Assembly (NCBI RefSeq): GCF_000429445.1
Contig: NZ_AUBW01000012.1
Location: 62,001 to 126,000 of the forward strand
Length of the DNA: 64,000 bases
Direction: 5' to 3'
Source: Algoriphagus terrigena DSM 22685
Lineage (GTDB): Bacteria; Bacteroidota; Bacteroidia; Cytophagales; Cyclobacteriaceae
Below, piece after piece: positions 17,682 to 27,617 of this stretch (within the stretch, counting starts at the first letter, position 1; each line of letters begins with the position of its first letter). Made by a program: the position numbers and the translations under genes. The notes under the pieces are model-generated. The model was not told the origin of the DNA. It saw only the letters and a list, made by a program, of their open reading frames with translations, and made no database searches.

Positions 17682-19334
17682 TTAATAAATCCAAGGTGAT
17701 GCAGGATTCTTGTCCCAGAACACTTGCTCAGCTACGTCAGGCTTTTGAACGGCATTGTTATTAGTTACAATGTAGTTGCTAGGATACAGGAATGATCTAA
17801 CAAACGGCCCCGGGTTGGCTTCCAGCCCCGGTTGCATGTTTGCAGGCTTACCGGTCCTTCTGTACAAATTATAGGCTTCCTTTCCGTTGCCATACAGCGC
17901 CAACCAGTACTCCAGTCCAACCACGTTTAGCTTCGCATCTGCAGATGCAGCAGCATCGAATTGCGTACCTACATAAGCCACATAGGCATCTCGCTGACGC
18001 ACGTGATCTGCGTCAGGGATTTTACCCGTGATGACCGAAGCTTCGCTGGTAGAGAGAGAGAATGCTCTGACATAGTTGATGCTTTTGGTCACACCTGATG
18101 TCAGGTAAGCCTTCGCGTCACCATTTGTACCCAATGTAAGTGCTGCCTCTGCCAACATAAAGTCAACATAGGAAGACAACATTATGGGATGGATACCAGC
18201 TCCTTTTGCGCCCAAGGCAGGATTGTTAACCGGAACACCACTATCGTTGTCAAATCGACCACCGGCCGGATAAACACCGTAAGCAGTTCTTTTCAACCCA
18301 TCTGGCGGAATACCATCCGGATCCAAGTGGTCACGTCCCCAGTAGCCCTTGTTCCCAGCGGGGTTACAATATGGATAATTGCCTGACAGATAGTGAGGTG
18401 GGGCTATCTGAGATACGCACTCCTGCTCATCTACACTGGTAGTATTAGTCAGGACCTGACGATACATGTAGTATTTTACACGGGGATCATCAAAGCCTTT
18501 GGCTACCGTCAAATGGTGCATGAAATAAGTGGACTGATAGTCACCACCGCCTGAGGTGTACTGACCGCCAAACTTAGGATGTCTGGAATCCGGATCCGCG
18601 GCCGTAGTGCCAAATCGGAAGATGAAGTTATCTGCAGCACCCAACATATTGCCTTCAGCGATCAAGGCATTGATGCCGGCCGTAGAAGCCGCAGCATCCA
18701 CCATCTTGGTGTTCAAGAAGTAGCGCAGTTTCAGCGTGTTGATCAACTTAATCCAGCGGGTATAGTCTCTGGCATAGTAGTAGTCATTTGGAGTACCGGC
18801 AGAAGTCGCGGTAAAGTGACCAGCCGCTTCATTCAACAAAGCAAACGCCGCGTCATAGATCGACTCTCCACTGTCTGTCTTTGGAAAGAAATTGGCAGGA
18901 TCCAAGGCTTCGGAATAAGGAACATCTCCATACGTATCCACCAAATCAAACAGCACCATCGCCTTGATGGTCTTGGCAATTCCCAAATGTCTCTGGAAGT
19001 TGGCCTCCACTGCCAATGGCTCCAAGAACTTGATATCAGCAAGAATCGAGGAATACCCATCTTCCCAAGTTCCGTTTGTTGAAACCGCCGTATAGGCGTT
19101 GATATACAGAGAAGAACCCTGGTTGATCTGACGGGTAAGTCGGGCACCGTCATCTGCTATTCCATACCATAAATCCTTGTAATCCAACTGGATTCTGTTC
19201 AAGAGAAAATCCGGAGATGCGGTAGAAGCATTTACAGCATTCGGATTTTCCAGCAATTCATCCAGTTTTTCATCGCAGGACGTCGCGAAAACCAAAGAGG
19301 TCGCAACCGTCAAGCCATATATAAATCTTTTCAT
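17682..19334 (-). CDS. SusD/RagB-family nutrient-binding lipoprotein
   Basis: A 550-residue surface lipoprotein that lids the cognate SusC channel and captures nutrient. The signal peptide MKRFIYGLTVATSLVFATSC carries the lipobox. In-frame ATGs 6 and 12 nt upstream (19340, 19346) are possible alternatives. SusD-type TPR segments include KTIKAMVLFDLVDTYGDVPYSEAL and TRWIKLINTLKLRYFLNTKM. The C-terminal part has EYWLALYGNGKEAYNLYRRTGKP, typical of the family. It directly follows susC. With no glycoside hydrolase or peptidase nearby, the transported substrate is unknown. Confidence 0.93.
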   Translation of the reverse strand: MKRFIYGLTVATSLVFATSCDEKLDELLENPNAVNASTASPDFLLNRIQLDYKDLWYGIADDGARLTRQINQGSSLYINAYTAVSTNGTWEDGYSSILADIKFLEPLAVEANFQRHLGIAKTIKAMVLFDLVDTYGDVPYSEALDPANFFPKTDSGESIYDAAFALLNEAAGHFTATSAGTPNDYYYARDYTRWIKLINTLKLRYFLNTKMVDAAASTAGINALIAEGNMLGAADNFIFRFGTTAADPDSRHPKFGGQYTSGGGDYQSTYFMHHLTVAKGFDDPRVKYYMYRQVLTNTTSVDEQECVSQIAPPHYLSGNYPYCNPAGNKGYWGRDHLDPDGIPPDGLKRTAYGVYPAGGRFDNDSGVPVNNPALGAKGAGIHPIMLSSYVDFMLAEAALTLGTNGDAKAYLTSGVTKSINYVRAFSLSTSEASVITGKIPDADHVRQRDAYVAYVGTQFDAAASADAKLNVVGLEYWLALYGNGKEAYNLYRRTGKPANMQPGLEANPGPFVRSFLYPSNYIVTNNNAVQKPDVAEQVFWDKNPASPWIY

Positions 19335-19352
19335 AGTCATTTCCATTTGGGG

Positions 19353-22300
19353 TTAGAAAGTAAGAGTTAACGTTCCACCCATTCTCTTAGAGCTAGGACC
19401 AGTTACAAAGTCAAATCCAAGACCGTTGCCCACACCTGTACCCAACACATCGACATCAAAGTTCATGTTTGGAGGGAAGTTCAGTGCCTCAAACCAAAGG
19501 TTGGTACCGCTTAAAGCAATAGATGCTCTTTTGAACGGTGTCTTAGAAATCAGGGTATTTGGCAGCTGATAGGCCAAAGAAACTTCTCTCAATCGGATCA
19601 TCGACCCGTCGAATACGTTCGGTTCATCTGTTGCACCCTGATAACCTGAGAAGAAGTAATCGGAGGCAGAGATTTGATAGTCGTTAGGGACATATTTAGG
19701 CTTTCCTTCTGAATCAACCCCATCTTGTCTTACACCTGGCATGATGAAGGTCATTTCACGATCTGCCACTGGATCTTCGGTCACTCCACGGGCAAGAGTA
19801 GCGGTCACCGTATTGGAGTACACCACACCTTTGTGTCTGTATTCCAACATCGCGCTTAATGTAAATCCTTTGAACGTGAAGGTGTTGATCCATGAGCCAT
19901 TCCATGCCGGATTCGGGTCGCCCAATACCACGAAATCTGCGGTCGGCTTGTGAACACCAGTGGAGAGGATGATTGGCTGACCTGCAAACTCTTGACCATC
20001 CGGGACTCGTTCAAAACCGATACCTTTGATTACGTTGAACGGTTCGCCCGGGATAGCGAAGTTTGCTACGTCATTGGAATAACCGGCAATGATCAATTGT
20101 TCCAAGCCTCCTCCAAGCTCAAGCACTTCAGTTGCGTATTTGGACCAGTTTAAAGTGGTATTCCACTCAAACCCTGAGGCAGTAGAGATTGGAGTCACCG
20201 TTGCCTGGACTTCCGCACCTCTGGTTCGGATCTTACCGATGTTAATGGTAGTCTCAGTAAATCCTGTCGCCGGATCAATTGGAGATCTGGTGATCAAATC
20301 CTTGGTGTTTTTCTCATATACAGAGATGTCGAATCTCAGCTTGTTGTTAAACATGACACCTTCGACACCGAATTCCAACTCACCGTGAAGCTCTGGCTTC
20401 AGGTTTGGATTACCTAATTCATTGGATACTGCATGCGTGGTAGTTACCGCTCCGTTCACATCAAATGCTCTAGCGGACTGAGCTAAGACATTTCGTGTAC
20501 TGTAAGGGGAAGGATAACCTGCAGAGGTGCCATATCCCAATCTCAACTTCAAGTCATTCAATGTAGAAGAACTCCAATTGAATGCTGTGGTAGGGATGAA
20601 AGAGACCGATGCACCCGGATACAGGATGCTTCTGTTGTCTTTTTCCACAGTAGAGGTCCAGTCATTTCTTGCAGACAGGTTAAAGAAGAGGTAATCGGCG
20701 TAGTCCAAGGTCACGTTGGCATAAATCCCATATCTTCTTTCCTCCTCTGTATAATCCAAGGCCGCCTGAGAGTAAGCATCCCTGTTGGCAGAGGTCTGGA
20801 AGTTAGTATGTCTAAACAAACCAAAAGCGAGCTGACCCTGAGATGCGATACCATTTTGAGTATAAAAATCGTATCGGGAGTTTCCTCCAAGCAATGCGCT
20901 CATACCGATCTTGTCACTGATTTCCTTCTTCCAGTTTAGGATCAGATCCTGATTCCAGATGGTGTTGGTGATATTGATCGACTTGTAATACCCGTTTCTG
21001 GTCGCAAGGTTTGCGGTAGCTCCGCCCTTGTTATATTTCACTTCCTGCAACTCCGAATAGGTATCCAGACCCAAACGATAGGTGATAGAGAAATCGTCCG
21101 AAAGATCATAGTTCAGAGACGTGGCGTTGAAGAATCGTTTCACATCAGAGGTATTGGTGTAATATTTCACCAACCAGTTAGGGTTTGTGATGTCGTTACC
21201 CCCTCTGAAATAGACGGAGCTCTTGTCCACCGGGTTTTCGTATGGAAGGTTTTCCAAGTCAACGGAACGCGGGGTAAACAACACGTGGCCAAAAACGGAG
21301 GGGATATCACTACCCGAACCGCCCGAAGCATTGACCGGAGGAGTCTCCAGATCAGTGATAGCAAAGGTGAAGGAGGAATTGATGGTCAACTTATCTGTCA
21401 CCGCAGAATTCAGACCCAAGCCAAAGTTGAATTTGTCCAGCTCGTTACCCGGGACATACCCTTCATCTTTGGTGTAACCAAAACTTGCACTAAAGCTTGT
21501 TCTGTCTGATCCACCGGCTACTTGCACGGAGGTGTTGGACACCAAGCCGGTTCTGAAGAAGATCTCCGAAGGATCCTTATAGGCCTTATACTCATACTGT
21601 ACCGGAGTACCGCCCACGATTCCATCTACCCAAAACTCAGGGAAGGCGTTACGAACCGCTGCAACAGAGGAGGTTGCATAAGGGTGAGGGATCGTCAGAC
21701 CCTGATCCATCCTCGGACCGAAGTTAGAGAAGAAGAACCCAGGCGCTTGCTGGAAGCCGTTACCATAAATCTGTCCATAGCTCGGCAGAGAAGCAGCCTT
21801 GTTGGTGAACAACGACTGGTTGATGGTTACTTCAGCCGCCTTTCTTTTTGACGCACCGGACTTGGTCGTAATCAGGATTACCCCGTTTCTGCCTTGGTCA
21901 CCATAGAGTACTGTCGCTGAGAGACCTTTCAATACCGACATGCTCTCGATGTTGTTTGGATCGATATCCAAGAATCGGGAAGATGTGGCACCACCACCGG
22001 TTGTGAAACCGTTTTGGGCATTGGTACTGGTGTTGAACGGTACCCCATCCACAACAAACAGTGGTTGGTTAGAACCGGTCGCTGAGGAATAGCCCCGGAT
22101 GACCATGTTGGTTCCTGATCCTGACATCCCGTTGGTAGAGGTGATGCTCACCCCAGGTACTTTGCCCTGAAGTACCCGCGCTACGTCAGATTCTGGACGA
22201 TTCTCCAGCTGCGTGTTGTCCACTGTAGTTACTGCGTAACCCAGTGCCTTTTTCTCTCTTTCGATACCGATCGCCGTGACTACCACTTCAGATAGTTGTG

Positions 22301-22604
22301 ACGCGTCGGTCGTGAGAGTGATGTTGACTACGGATCGGTTGCCGATCGCCTCCTCATGGGTCTTGAGACCCACAAAAGAGAAGATCAAGACATCAGAACC
22401 CGCTGGTACGTTGATGGAGTAGTTACCATCCAGGTCGGAGGTAGTACCCACTGTCGTACCTTTCACGAGAACTGTTGCCCCTGGCAACCCAAGTCCGTCT
22501 TCCTCGGAAATTACCGTTCCGGTAATTACCCGTTGCTGCGCCGATACCTCATAGCTGAGGATCATGGTGAAAAGCGCAACAACAAAGAGTAAAGCTTTTC
22601 TCAT
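19353..22604 (-). CDS. SusC/RagA TonB-linked outer-membrane receptor
   Basis: A 1083-residue TonB-dependent transporter. In order it has a signal peptide ending VSAQQ, a carboxypeptidase-D-like beta-sandwich (ITGTVISEEDGLGLPGATVLVKG), a plug with VVVTAIGIEREKKALGYAV and VFVVDGVPF-like segments (QPLFVVDGVPFN), then a 22-strand-type barrel ending in aromatic TLTLTF. These are SusC-family hallmarks. It is the first gene of a susC-susD-lipoprotein operon. About 450 bp of A+T-rich DNA precede it, and I see no clear -33/-7 pair there. The substrate is unknown. Confidence 0.95.
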   Translation of the reverse strand: MRKALLFVVALFTMILSYEVSAQQRVITGTVISEEDGLGLPGATVLVKGTTVGTTSDLDGNYSINVPAGSDVLIFSFVGLKTHEEAIGNRSVVNITLTTDASQLSEVVVTAIGIEREKKALGYAVTTVDNTQLENRPESDVARVLQGKVPGVSITSTNGMSGSGTNMVIRGYSSATGSNQPLFVVDGVPFNTSTNAQNGFTTGGGATSSRFLDIDPNNIESMSVLKGLSATVLYGDQGRNGVILITTKSGASKRKAAEVTINQSLFTNKAASLPSYGQIYGNGFQQAPGFFFSNFGPRMDQGLTIPHPYATSSVAAVRNAFPEFWVDGIVGGTPVQYEYKAYKDPSEIFFRTGLVSNTSVQVAGGSDRTSFSASFGYTKDEGYVPGNELDKFNFGLGLNSAVTDKLTINSSFTFAITDLETPPVNASGGSGSDIPSVFGHVLFTPRSVDLENLPYENPVDKSSVYFRGGNDITNPNWLVKYYTNTSDVKRFFNATSLNYDLSDDFSITYRLGLDTYSELQEVKYNKGGATANLATRNGYYKSINITNTIWNQDLILNWKKEISDKIGMSALLGGNSRYDFYTQNGIASQGQLAFGLFRHTNFQTSANRDAYSQAALDYTEEERRYGIYANVTLDYADYLFFNLSARNDWTSTVEKDNRSILYPGASVSFIPTTAFNWSSSTLNDLKLRLGYGTSAGYPSPYSTRNVLAQSARAFDVNGAVTTTHAVSNELGNPNLKPELHGELEFGVEGVMFNNKLRFDISVYEKNTKDLITRSPIDPATGFTETTINIGKIRTRGAEVQATVTPISTASGFEWNTTLNWSKYATEVLELGGGLEQLIIAGYSNDVANFAIPGEPFNVIKGIGFERVPDGQEFAGQPIILSTGVHKPTADFVVLGDPNPAWNGSWINTFTFKGFTLSAMLEYRHKGVVYSNTVTATLARGVTEDPVADREMTFIMPGVRQDGVDSEGKPKYVPNDYQISASDYFFSGYQGATDEPNVFDGSMIRLREVSLAYQLPNTLISKTPFKRASIALSGTNLWFEALNFPPNMNFDVDVLGTGVGNGLGFDFVTGPSSKRMGGTLTLTF

Positions 22605-23017
22605 AAGGTATTTAGTTTAGTTGATACTGGTAAGTAAAAAACATTCTGTCACAATGTCAAAAGCGGTAGATAATTTGTTTGAATGGTCGGAAATTAGAAT
22701 TATTTGGTAGCAATCGATATTGTTAACATTTCTTAACGCAAATGGTTGGATTTTTTAACATTAAGCAAACAATATTTTGAAAAAAGTAGGGAAAGGTTAT
22801 TTTAAAAATTTTTCTTTTTACTCAAAATAAAAATTTTCTGGCAGATAAACCTGCATTTATGTAGTTTGTAAGAATATTATTCTATATAACCAATATTAAA
22901 ATAGATATTATTTCGACAGTGTCAGAAAACCAATCTTAAAAAATTGTAATTTTCAAAAAATCAGAATTTAACGTTTCAAATATCCAATAAAATGCGTCAT
23001 TTTTTGCTGAAAATTAA
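22605..23017. other. A+T-rich leader region of the SusCD locus
   Basis: This gene-free stretch is strongly A+T-rich with runs of A and T. It presumably contains the promoter and leader of susC. No open frame of note, RNA gene, repeat or convincing TTTG/TAnnTTTG promoter pair was found. Confidence 0.5.
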
Positions 23018-23046
23018 AAAACCGGTTCGTTTTACGACCGGTTTTC
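23016..23046 (-). terminator. Terminator of the bshC unit
   Basis: AAAACCGGT pairs with ACCGGTTTT around a short loop (centred near 23030). On the minus strand it is followed by TTTTTAATTTTC. It lies just beyond the stop codon at 23052. Confidence 0.8.
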
Positions 23047-23051
23047 CATTT

Positions 23052-23552
23052 TCAAAAGGAATATCTTAAAGTGAAGGCTGCTTCATCCCACCAAAGCTTT
23101 GTGAAATCAACGAAATTATATGCTGGCTTCCAGTCAAAACTCAGATAAATGTTTGTATTGTAAAAGTTGTACTCCAAGCCCGCTATAAAATCGATGCCGT
23201 AGGCTGTGTAATCCTCTGTTCCCTTGTAGACCCAAGGCGGTTCTGCCTTCGGTTCTTTCCAAACTCCATAGTGCCCTCCACCTCCCAAGTACCATTCCAT
23301 CCCCCGAAATTCCCGGATGTCCATGTGGTATTCATAGAGCAATGCAGCATTCCACCCCTTCCATCTGTTGAACACCATCAGTTCGACAGCCGACTGGTCT
23401 GTCACAAATCGCTTCACGGAACCTCCCAAAGAAGTGCCCGCACGAAACCCGACCATGGTGTTATAATACCCCTGCTGCGCGCTGGCTTGGGGAATAGCAA
23501 AGATTATCGCCATCATGCAGACGGCGAATGAGAGTAAAAGTGATTTTTTCAA
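23052..23552 (-). CDS. Small outer-membrane beta-barrel-like protein
   Basis: A 166-residue exported protein. The start is a TTG codon at 23552; it is accepted because it gives a complete signal peptide (MKKSLLLSFAVCMMAIIFAIP, cut after ASA) and there is no in-frame ATG upstream. The mature part alternates polar and aromatic residues and ends AFTLRYSF, a terminal aromatic strand typical of small outer-membrane barrels. No specific family was recognised. It lies 21 nt behind the 5-formyl-THF cyclo-ligase gene and shares its terminator, so it is probably co-transcribed. Confidence 0.75.
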   Translation of the reverse strand: MKKSLLLSFAVCMMAIIFAIPQASAQQGYYNTMVGFRAGTSLGGSVKRFVTDQSAVELMVFNRWKGWNAALLYEYHMDIREFRGMEWYLGGGGHYGVWKEPKAEPPWVYKGTEDYTAYGIDFIAGLEYNFYNTNIYLSFDWKPAYNFVDFTKLWWDEAAFTLRYSF

Positions 23553-23573
23553 GGACTAACGGGTTGATTCCTG

Positions 23574-24143
23574 TCAAAAAGTAAAAACTTTTTCGGGAGT
23601 AATGCAATAATCCAACCTGACATCGTGCGCGTCTGGCTGAATACTTTCTTCTGGCTCATAAAAACTAAGGCCTATTTTGATGACCTCCGGCTTCAACTTA
23701 CCCAAAAACGAGTCATAGAAACCTTTTCCAAATCCAACCCGGTTACCGGCTAGATCGTAGGCCAAAAGTGGAACAAAAACCACCTCAATCTTACTTGGCG
23801 ATACCATGATGGATTCCTGAGGCACCGGAATCCCCCACTCGTCTAGAAAGAAGGCCACCAGCTTTGGAAGCTTTAAGGTCTCCAATTCAGTCTCGCCCCG
23901 ATTGACCTGGGACGTGTAGAGTGTCTTACCCAGCTGATCGAGCGATTCTTTGATATAAAAGGTGTTGACTTCATTGAACCGGTCGATCGGAAAAAACAGG
24001 TGAAAGTGCTGAAGGTCGCTTCTATCGGCCAGCCAGTCCAGAAACTGACTGTTGATGGCTTGGGACTTAGCCTCAATCACGGCGGGTTGAAGGCTTTTTC
24101 GCAACTGTCTGTACGCTGCGCGGAGATCTTGTTTATTTTTCAT
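23574..24143 (-). CDS. 5-formyltetrahydrofolate cyclo-ligase
   Basis: A 189-residue cytoplasmic enzyme that converts 5-formyl-THF to 5,10-methenyl-THF with ATP. Family signatures are the N-terminal RAAYRQLRKSL, the LFFPIDRFNEVNT segment and the ATP/Mg motif GNRVGFGKGFYDSFL. The length is normal. Its ATG overlaps the end of bshC by 11 nt, which indicates translational coupling. The symbol fau/ygfA is used for homologues elsewhere. Confidence 0.93.
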   Translation of the reverse strand: MKNKQDLRAAYRQLRKSLQPAVIEAKSQAINSQFLDWLADRSDLQHFHLFFPIDRFNEVNTFYIKESLDQLGKTLYTSQVNRGETELETLKLPKLVAFFLDEWGIPVPQESIMVSPSKIEVVFVPLLAYDLAGNRVGFGKGFYDSFLGKLKPEVIKIGLSFYEPEESIQPDAHDVRLDYCITPEKVFTF

Positions 24144-25701
24144 TGGTTTCCAACACCATCATGGTATAATCAAATGGATCAAAGCAGGCGATCAAGTCTT
24201 CGATCAAAGCGGGATTACTGAGATAAAATTGCATCATATTCACCACCCGCTCCTGCGGACTTCCTCCGGGTGCTGCAAATTCCAATACAGCCTTTGCCCG
24301 ATCCAGATCCACTTGCAGCCTTCTTTCCTCTGCCTTTCTCAATTTTGCTGCCAATTGATCGAGAATCTTCAGACTGCGGACTTTTCCCGCTTCAAAGGCT
24401 GAGAGCAGACTCTTTTCCAGCGTAGCAGCTTCGGTCCCTTTTTTGTGAAAAAGTTCTGAAATAAGCTGCTTTTCCTCTTTCAAGAGGAAATCTACCTGAC
24501 ACTGCTGGGCAACGAAAGTTTTTTTCCAAACTTCAAAATCACCAAAGACATCAGCATGATTCCATCCAAGCTTACCAGCTTTCTCCAAAACCGGCCCGGC
24601 CAGTATCAACGCAAAATTCCTAGGCATAAGCACGGGAAACGGAACTTTGAAAAAGTCAAAGACTCCCTTCAGCTGCAGCCAGTAAACCACCTCGGCGGGG
24701 CCGCCGAGATAGGCGAGGTTTGGCAGGATCATCTCTTGGTACAAAGGCCGTAGCACCACATTTGGACTAAACCGCTCCGGATTTGAATCGATCAGGGATT
24801 TCAGTTCATCGGCAGAAAAGCTGATATCCGAGTTCGAGACCTGAAATCGCTCACCGCTTTGCTCTATCCGCTCGCGAAGCCCTTTCTCCAGATAAAACAA
24901 ATTAATCTCCCGTGGGAAAATCTGGCTTTTATAGCCCAATTTCTCCAGGTCCTCCGTACATCTCCTAGCCTGCTCAAACGGTGCATTGGCAAACAAATCC
25001 GCAGCAATGACCGATTTGAAAAGGGATTTGAGTCCCGCATCATTTCCATCCACGACCACGAGTCCATACGCTCCAAAAAGCGCATTTACATATTTCCGCA
25101 CAGCCTCACCCAGTGTTTTGCTGCTTTGGTAGGATTTCATGAATGCTTCCGGTGCAAAAGGGACTTTCTGAAGAAAGTCCCTGAACGACGCGTCCAATTC
25201 AAAATCCCCAACGGCGCCCTTCTGATCGCTGGACCATTGGTACTTCTTCCCGTCCAGCTTGAAGTAGTTGATCTCATCGAAGTCATGATCCTCCGTCGCC
25301 ATCCAATACACCGGCACAAAATGGAAATCCGGATAGGCGGCCTGAAGCTGCTTAGCGAGATTGATCGTCGAGACCAGCTTATATATAAAGTAAAGCGGCC
25401 CCGTGAAAAGATTCAGCTGATGCCCCGTAGTGACCGTGAACGTTTTCTCGCTGAGAAGCGAGTCCACATTTTCACCGACCACTTCCAACACCTCCACACC
25501 GTGATACTGATTTTGTAAAGCTTGATGAAGGATGACTCGATTTTCCGGAGGAAAACTCTTGGCTGCGATTGCATCCCTGAAACTTTCCAGCCTCGGCAGA
25601 TGTGAATAAAACGGCTTTAATGACTCCTTTCCCTCTATGTAATCCAAAAAAAATCTCGAAAACTGTCCCGTCTTATTCAGATCTACGCAGTGTTTTTTCA
25701 T
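24133..25701 (-). CDS. bshC: Bacillithiol biosynthesis cysteine-adding enzyme BshC
   Basis: A 522-residue protein of the BshC family, proposed to add cysteine to glucosaminyl-malate in the last step of bacillithiol synthesis. The family signatures seen are TVTTGHQLNLFTGPLYFIYKLVSTI (residues about 90-114), VPVYWMATEDHDFDEIN, GLVVVDGNDAGLK and the C-terminal coiled-coil region. The length matches known members. bshA and bshB are not in the window, but a YpdA-type bacillithiol disulfide reductase starts at 63203, consistent with this thiol being made. It is the first gene of a unit with the cyclo-ligase. Confidence 0.93.
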   Translation of the reverse strand: MKKHCVDLNKTGQFSRFFLDYIEGKESLKPFYSHLPRLESFRDAIAAKSFPPENRVILHQALQNQYHGVEVLEVVGENVDSLLSEKTFTVTTGHQLNLFTGPLYFIYKLVSTINLAKQLQAAYPDFHFVPVYWMATEDHDFDEINYFKLDGKKYQWSSDQKGAVGDFELDASFRDFLQKVPFAPEAFMKSYQSSKTLGEAVRKYVNALFGAYGLVVVDGNDAGLKSLFKSVIAADLFANAPFEQARRCTEDLEKLGYKSQIFPREINLFYLEKGLRERIEQSGERFQVSNSDISFSADELKSLIDSNPERFSPNVVLRPLYQEMILPNLAYLGGPAEVVYWLQLKGVFDFFKVPFPVLMPRNFALILAGPVLEKAGKLGWNHADVFGDFEVWKKTFVAQQCQVDFLLKEEKQLISELFHKKGTEAATLEKSLLSAFEAGKVRSLKILDQLAAKLRKAEERRLQVDLDRAKAVLEFAAPGGSPQERVVNMMQFYLSNPALIEDLIACFDPFDYTMMVLETNEK

Positions 25702-25896
25702 CAGAATGGGTGAAGTATGTTTGGGAACTCTAACTTAGCGATACGAACCAAAGTTCGGTTTTTTTTGTAAAAATCCGGACAACTTCTACAAATGGTAGCG
25801 ATAAGGTGTAAAAAAGAAAAATCTCTCGTTTTCAAAGCTCTTTTACAATCTTATCCTGTCCTTTCAACGTAACAAAACACGCCAATCTCACCCCAA

Positions 25897-27138
25897 ATGT
25901 TTCCCTACCACAGGTTTTTTCTCAACAACGGCCTTGAGGTGATCGTCCATGAGGACCACACCAGCAAGATTGCCGTTTTCAATTTACTCTACAAGGTAGG
26001 CTCACGGTTTGAACAGCCCGGAAAAACAGGACTGGCTCACTTTTTCGAGCACTTGATGTTCGGAAGTTCTGCCAACGTCCCCGTCTTCGACCGGGAATTG
26101 GAGCTGGTGGGCGGCTCCTGCAATGCCTTCACCAGCCCCGACATCACCAATTATTACATGACGCTGCCTGCTGCAAACATCGAAACGGCCTTTTGGCTGG
26201 AATCCGACCGCATGCTCCAACTGACACTGAGCGAGAAGACGATAGAAACTCAGCGAAAAGTAGTCATGGAAGAGTACAAACAGCGGTATCTCAACCAGCC
26301 TTACGGCGACGTCTGGCATCTGATGAGGAATATGGCGTATGAAACTCATCCCTACCGCTGGCCAACCATCGGGCAAAATCTTGCCGATATAGAAGGCTAC
26401 ACGAGAGATGATGTGTGGGATTTCTACCAAGGTCACTATCATCCCGGCAACGCGATCTTGGTTGTGGCAGGGGATGTCACACGTTCTCAAATCGAGCATT
26501 TGGCGAAAAAATGGTTTGGGCCAATTCCCTCCGCTCCTCCCGTGCCAAAAACCATCACTCCCGAGCTTCAACAGACCACGAAGCGATCCCTGGAGCATCA
26601 GTCCAAAGTCCCTACAGACGCCCTGTACAAAGTCTACAAAATGCCCGCCAAAGGCTCCCCCGGCTATCTGGAAGCGGACTTGATCAGTGACATCCTAGGC
26701 TCAGGCAAATCTTCCCTGTTGGAGCAAAGACTGGTCAAAAACGGAAAAATCTTCGCCTCGGTTGGCGGATACATCACGGGCTCCGTGGATCCGGGTCTGC
26801 TGGTTTTTTCTGGAAAGATGGAACCCAGCATCTCTGCCAAAGAAGCGGAAAGAGCCTTGGACGAAGCGCTTGATCAGTTTCTGACCGAAGAGATCCCGGA
26901 AAGAAACCTCCAGAAAATCAAAAATCAGGGAGAAGCCATGAAGACCTACGAATCCATTCAGCTCCTCAACCGGGCGATGAACTTGGCTTACTTTGCCCAT
27001 TTGGGCAATCCTGAATTATATTGGCAGGAATTTGAAGAAAAATCGAAGATTGAAGCACCGCAAATCAAATCCTGGGCGCGAGACTTGCTCCGGGAAGATC
27101 AGGCTTCAGTTCTCTACTATCAATCGATCAAGCAATGA
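25897..27138 (+). CDS. M16-family zinc peptidase
   Basis: A 413-residue member of the pitrilysin/insulinase family. The inverted zinc motif HFFEH is at residues 48-52, with the downstream acidic ligand in KVVMEEYKQR (about 125-126), so this is a catalytically complete subunit. The C-terminal M16 half carries KVYKMPAKGSPGYLEADLISDILGSG and the SSLLEQRLVK segment. No signal peptide is obvious at the chosen ATG, so the location is uncertain. Its stop overlaps the ispF start (ATGA), placing it at the head of an M16-ispF-mnmD operon; the functional link is not known. Confidence 0.92.
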   Translation: MFPYHRFFLNNGLEVIVHEDHTSKIAVFNLLYKVGSRFEQPGKTGLAHFFEHLMFGSSANVPVFDRELELVGGSCNAFTSPDITNYYMTLPAANIETAFWLESDRMLQLTLSEKTIETQRKVVMEEYKQRYLNQPYGDVWHLMRNMAYETHPYRWPTIGQNLADIEGYTRDDVWDFYQGHYHPGNAILVVAGDVTRSQIEHLAKKWFGPIPSAPPVPKTITPELQQTTKRSLEHQSKVPTDALYKVYKMPAKGSPGYLEADLISDILGSGKSSLLEQRLVKNGKIFASVGGYITGSVDPGLLVFSGKMEPSISAKEAERALDEALDQFLTEEIPERNLQKIKNQGEAMKTYESIQLLNRAMNLAYFAHLGNPELYWQEFEEKSKIEAPQIKSWARDLLREDQASVLYYQSIKQ

Positions 27139-27617
27139 CTCCATTCAGAATAGGTTTCGGATACGACGTCCACCAGCTGCAGCCAGGCTATGACTTCTGG
27201 CTGGGAGGCATCAAACTCGATCACGACAAAGGTGCCGTCGGTCACTCCGACGCAGACGTACTAATTCATGTGATCTGCGATGCCCTGCTCGGCGCCGCCA
27301 ACATGCGAAATATCGGCTATCACTTCTCCGATAAAGACCCGCAGTTCAAAGGGATCGACAGCAAAGTCCTGCTCACAGAAGTGATGAAAATGATCCGGGA
27401 GGCCGGATACGAAGTCGGAAACTTGGACAGCACGATCTGCTTGCAGGTGCCTAAAGTGAACCCATACATCCCCGAGATGAAAACCTGCCTGTCCAACGTT
27501 ATGAGCGTCGCCGAAGGAGACATCTCGATCAAAGCAACCACTTCCGAGTGGATGGGGTTTGTGGGGAGAGAAGAAGGCATATCCGCCTATTGCGCAGCCT
27601 TGATTTATAGAGTATGA
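27135..27617 (+). CDS. ispF: 2-C-methyl-D-erythritol 2,4-cyclodiphosphate synthase
   Basis: A 160-residue trimeric enzyme of the non-mevalonate isoprenoid pathway. It cyclises CDP-methylerythritol 2-phosphate, releasing CMP. The metal ligands lie in GFGYDVHQL (Asp11, His13), and HSDADVLIHVICDALLGA carries the family signature. YHFSDKDPQFKG and ATTSEWMGFVGREEGI complete the active site. The length is normal. It overlaps its upstream and downstream neighbours by ATGA, so translation is probably coupled. Confidence 0.97.
   Translation: MTPFRIGFGYDVHQLQPGYDFWLGGIKLDHDKGAVGHSDADVLIHVICDALLGAANMRNIGYHFSDKDPQFKGIDSKVLLTEVMKMIREAGYEVGNLDSTICLQVPKVNPYIPEMKTCLSNVMSVAEGDISIKATTSEWMGFVGREEGISAYCAALIYRV

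Noticed and set aside
25744-25766. Hairpin CGAAC-CAAA-GTTCG with a T-run, terminator-like on the plus strand
   Set aside because: No plus-strand gene ends here; the 5-bp stem between divergent genes is more likely chance or a weak operator.
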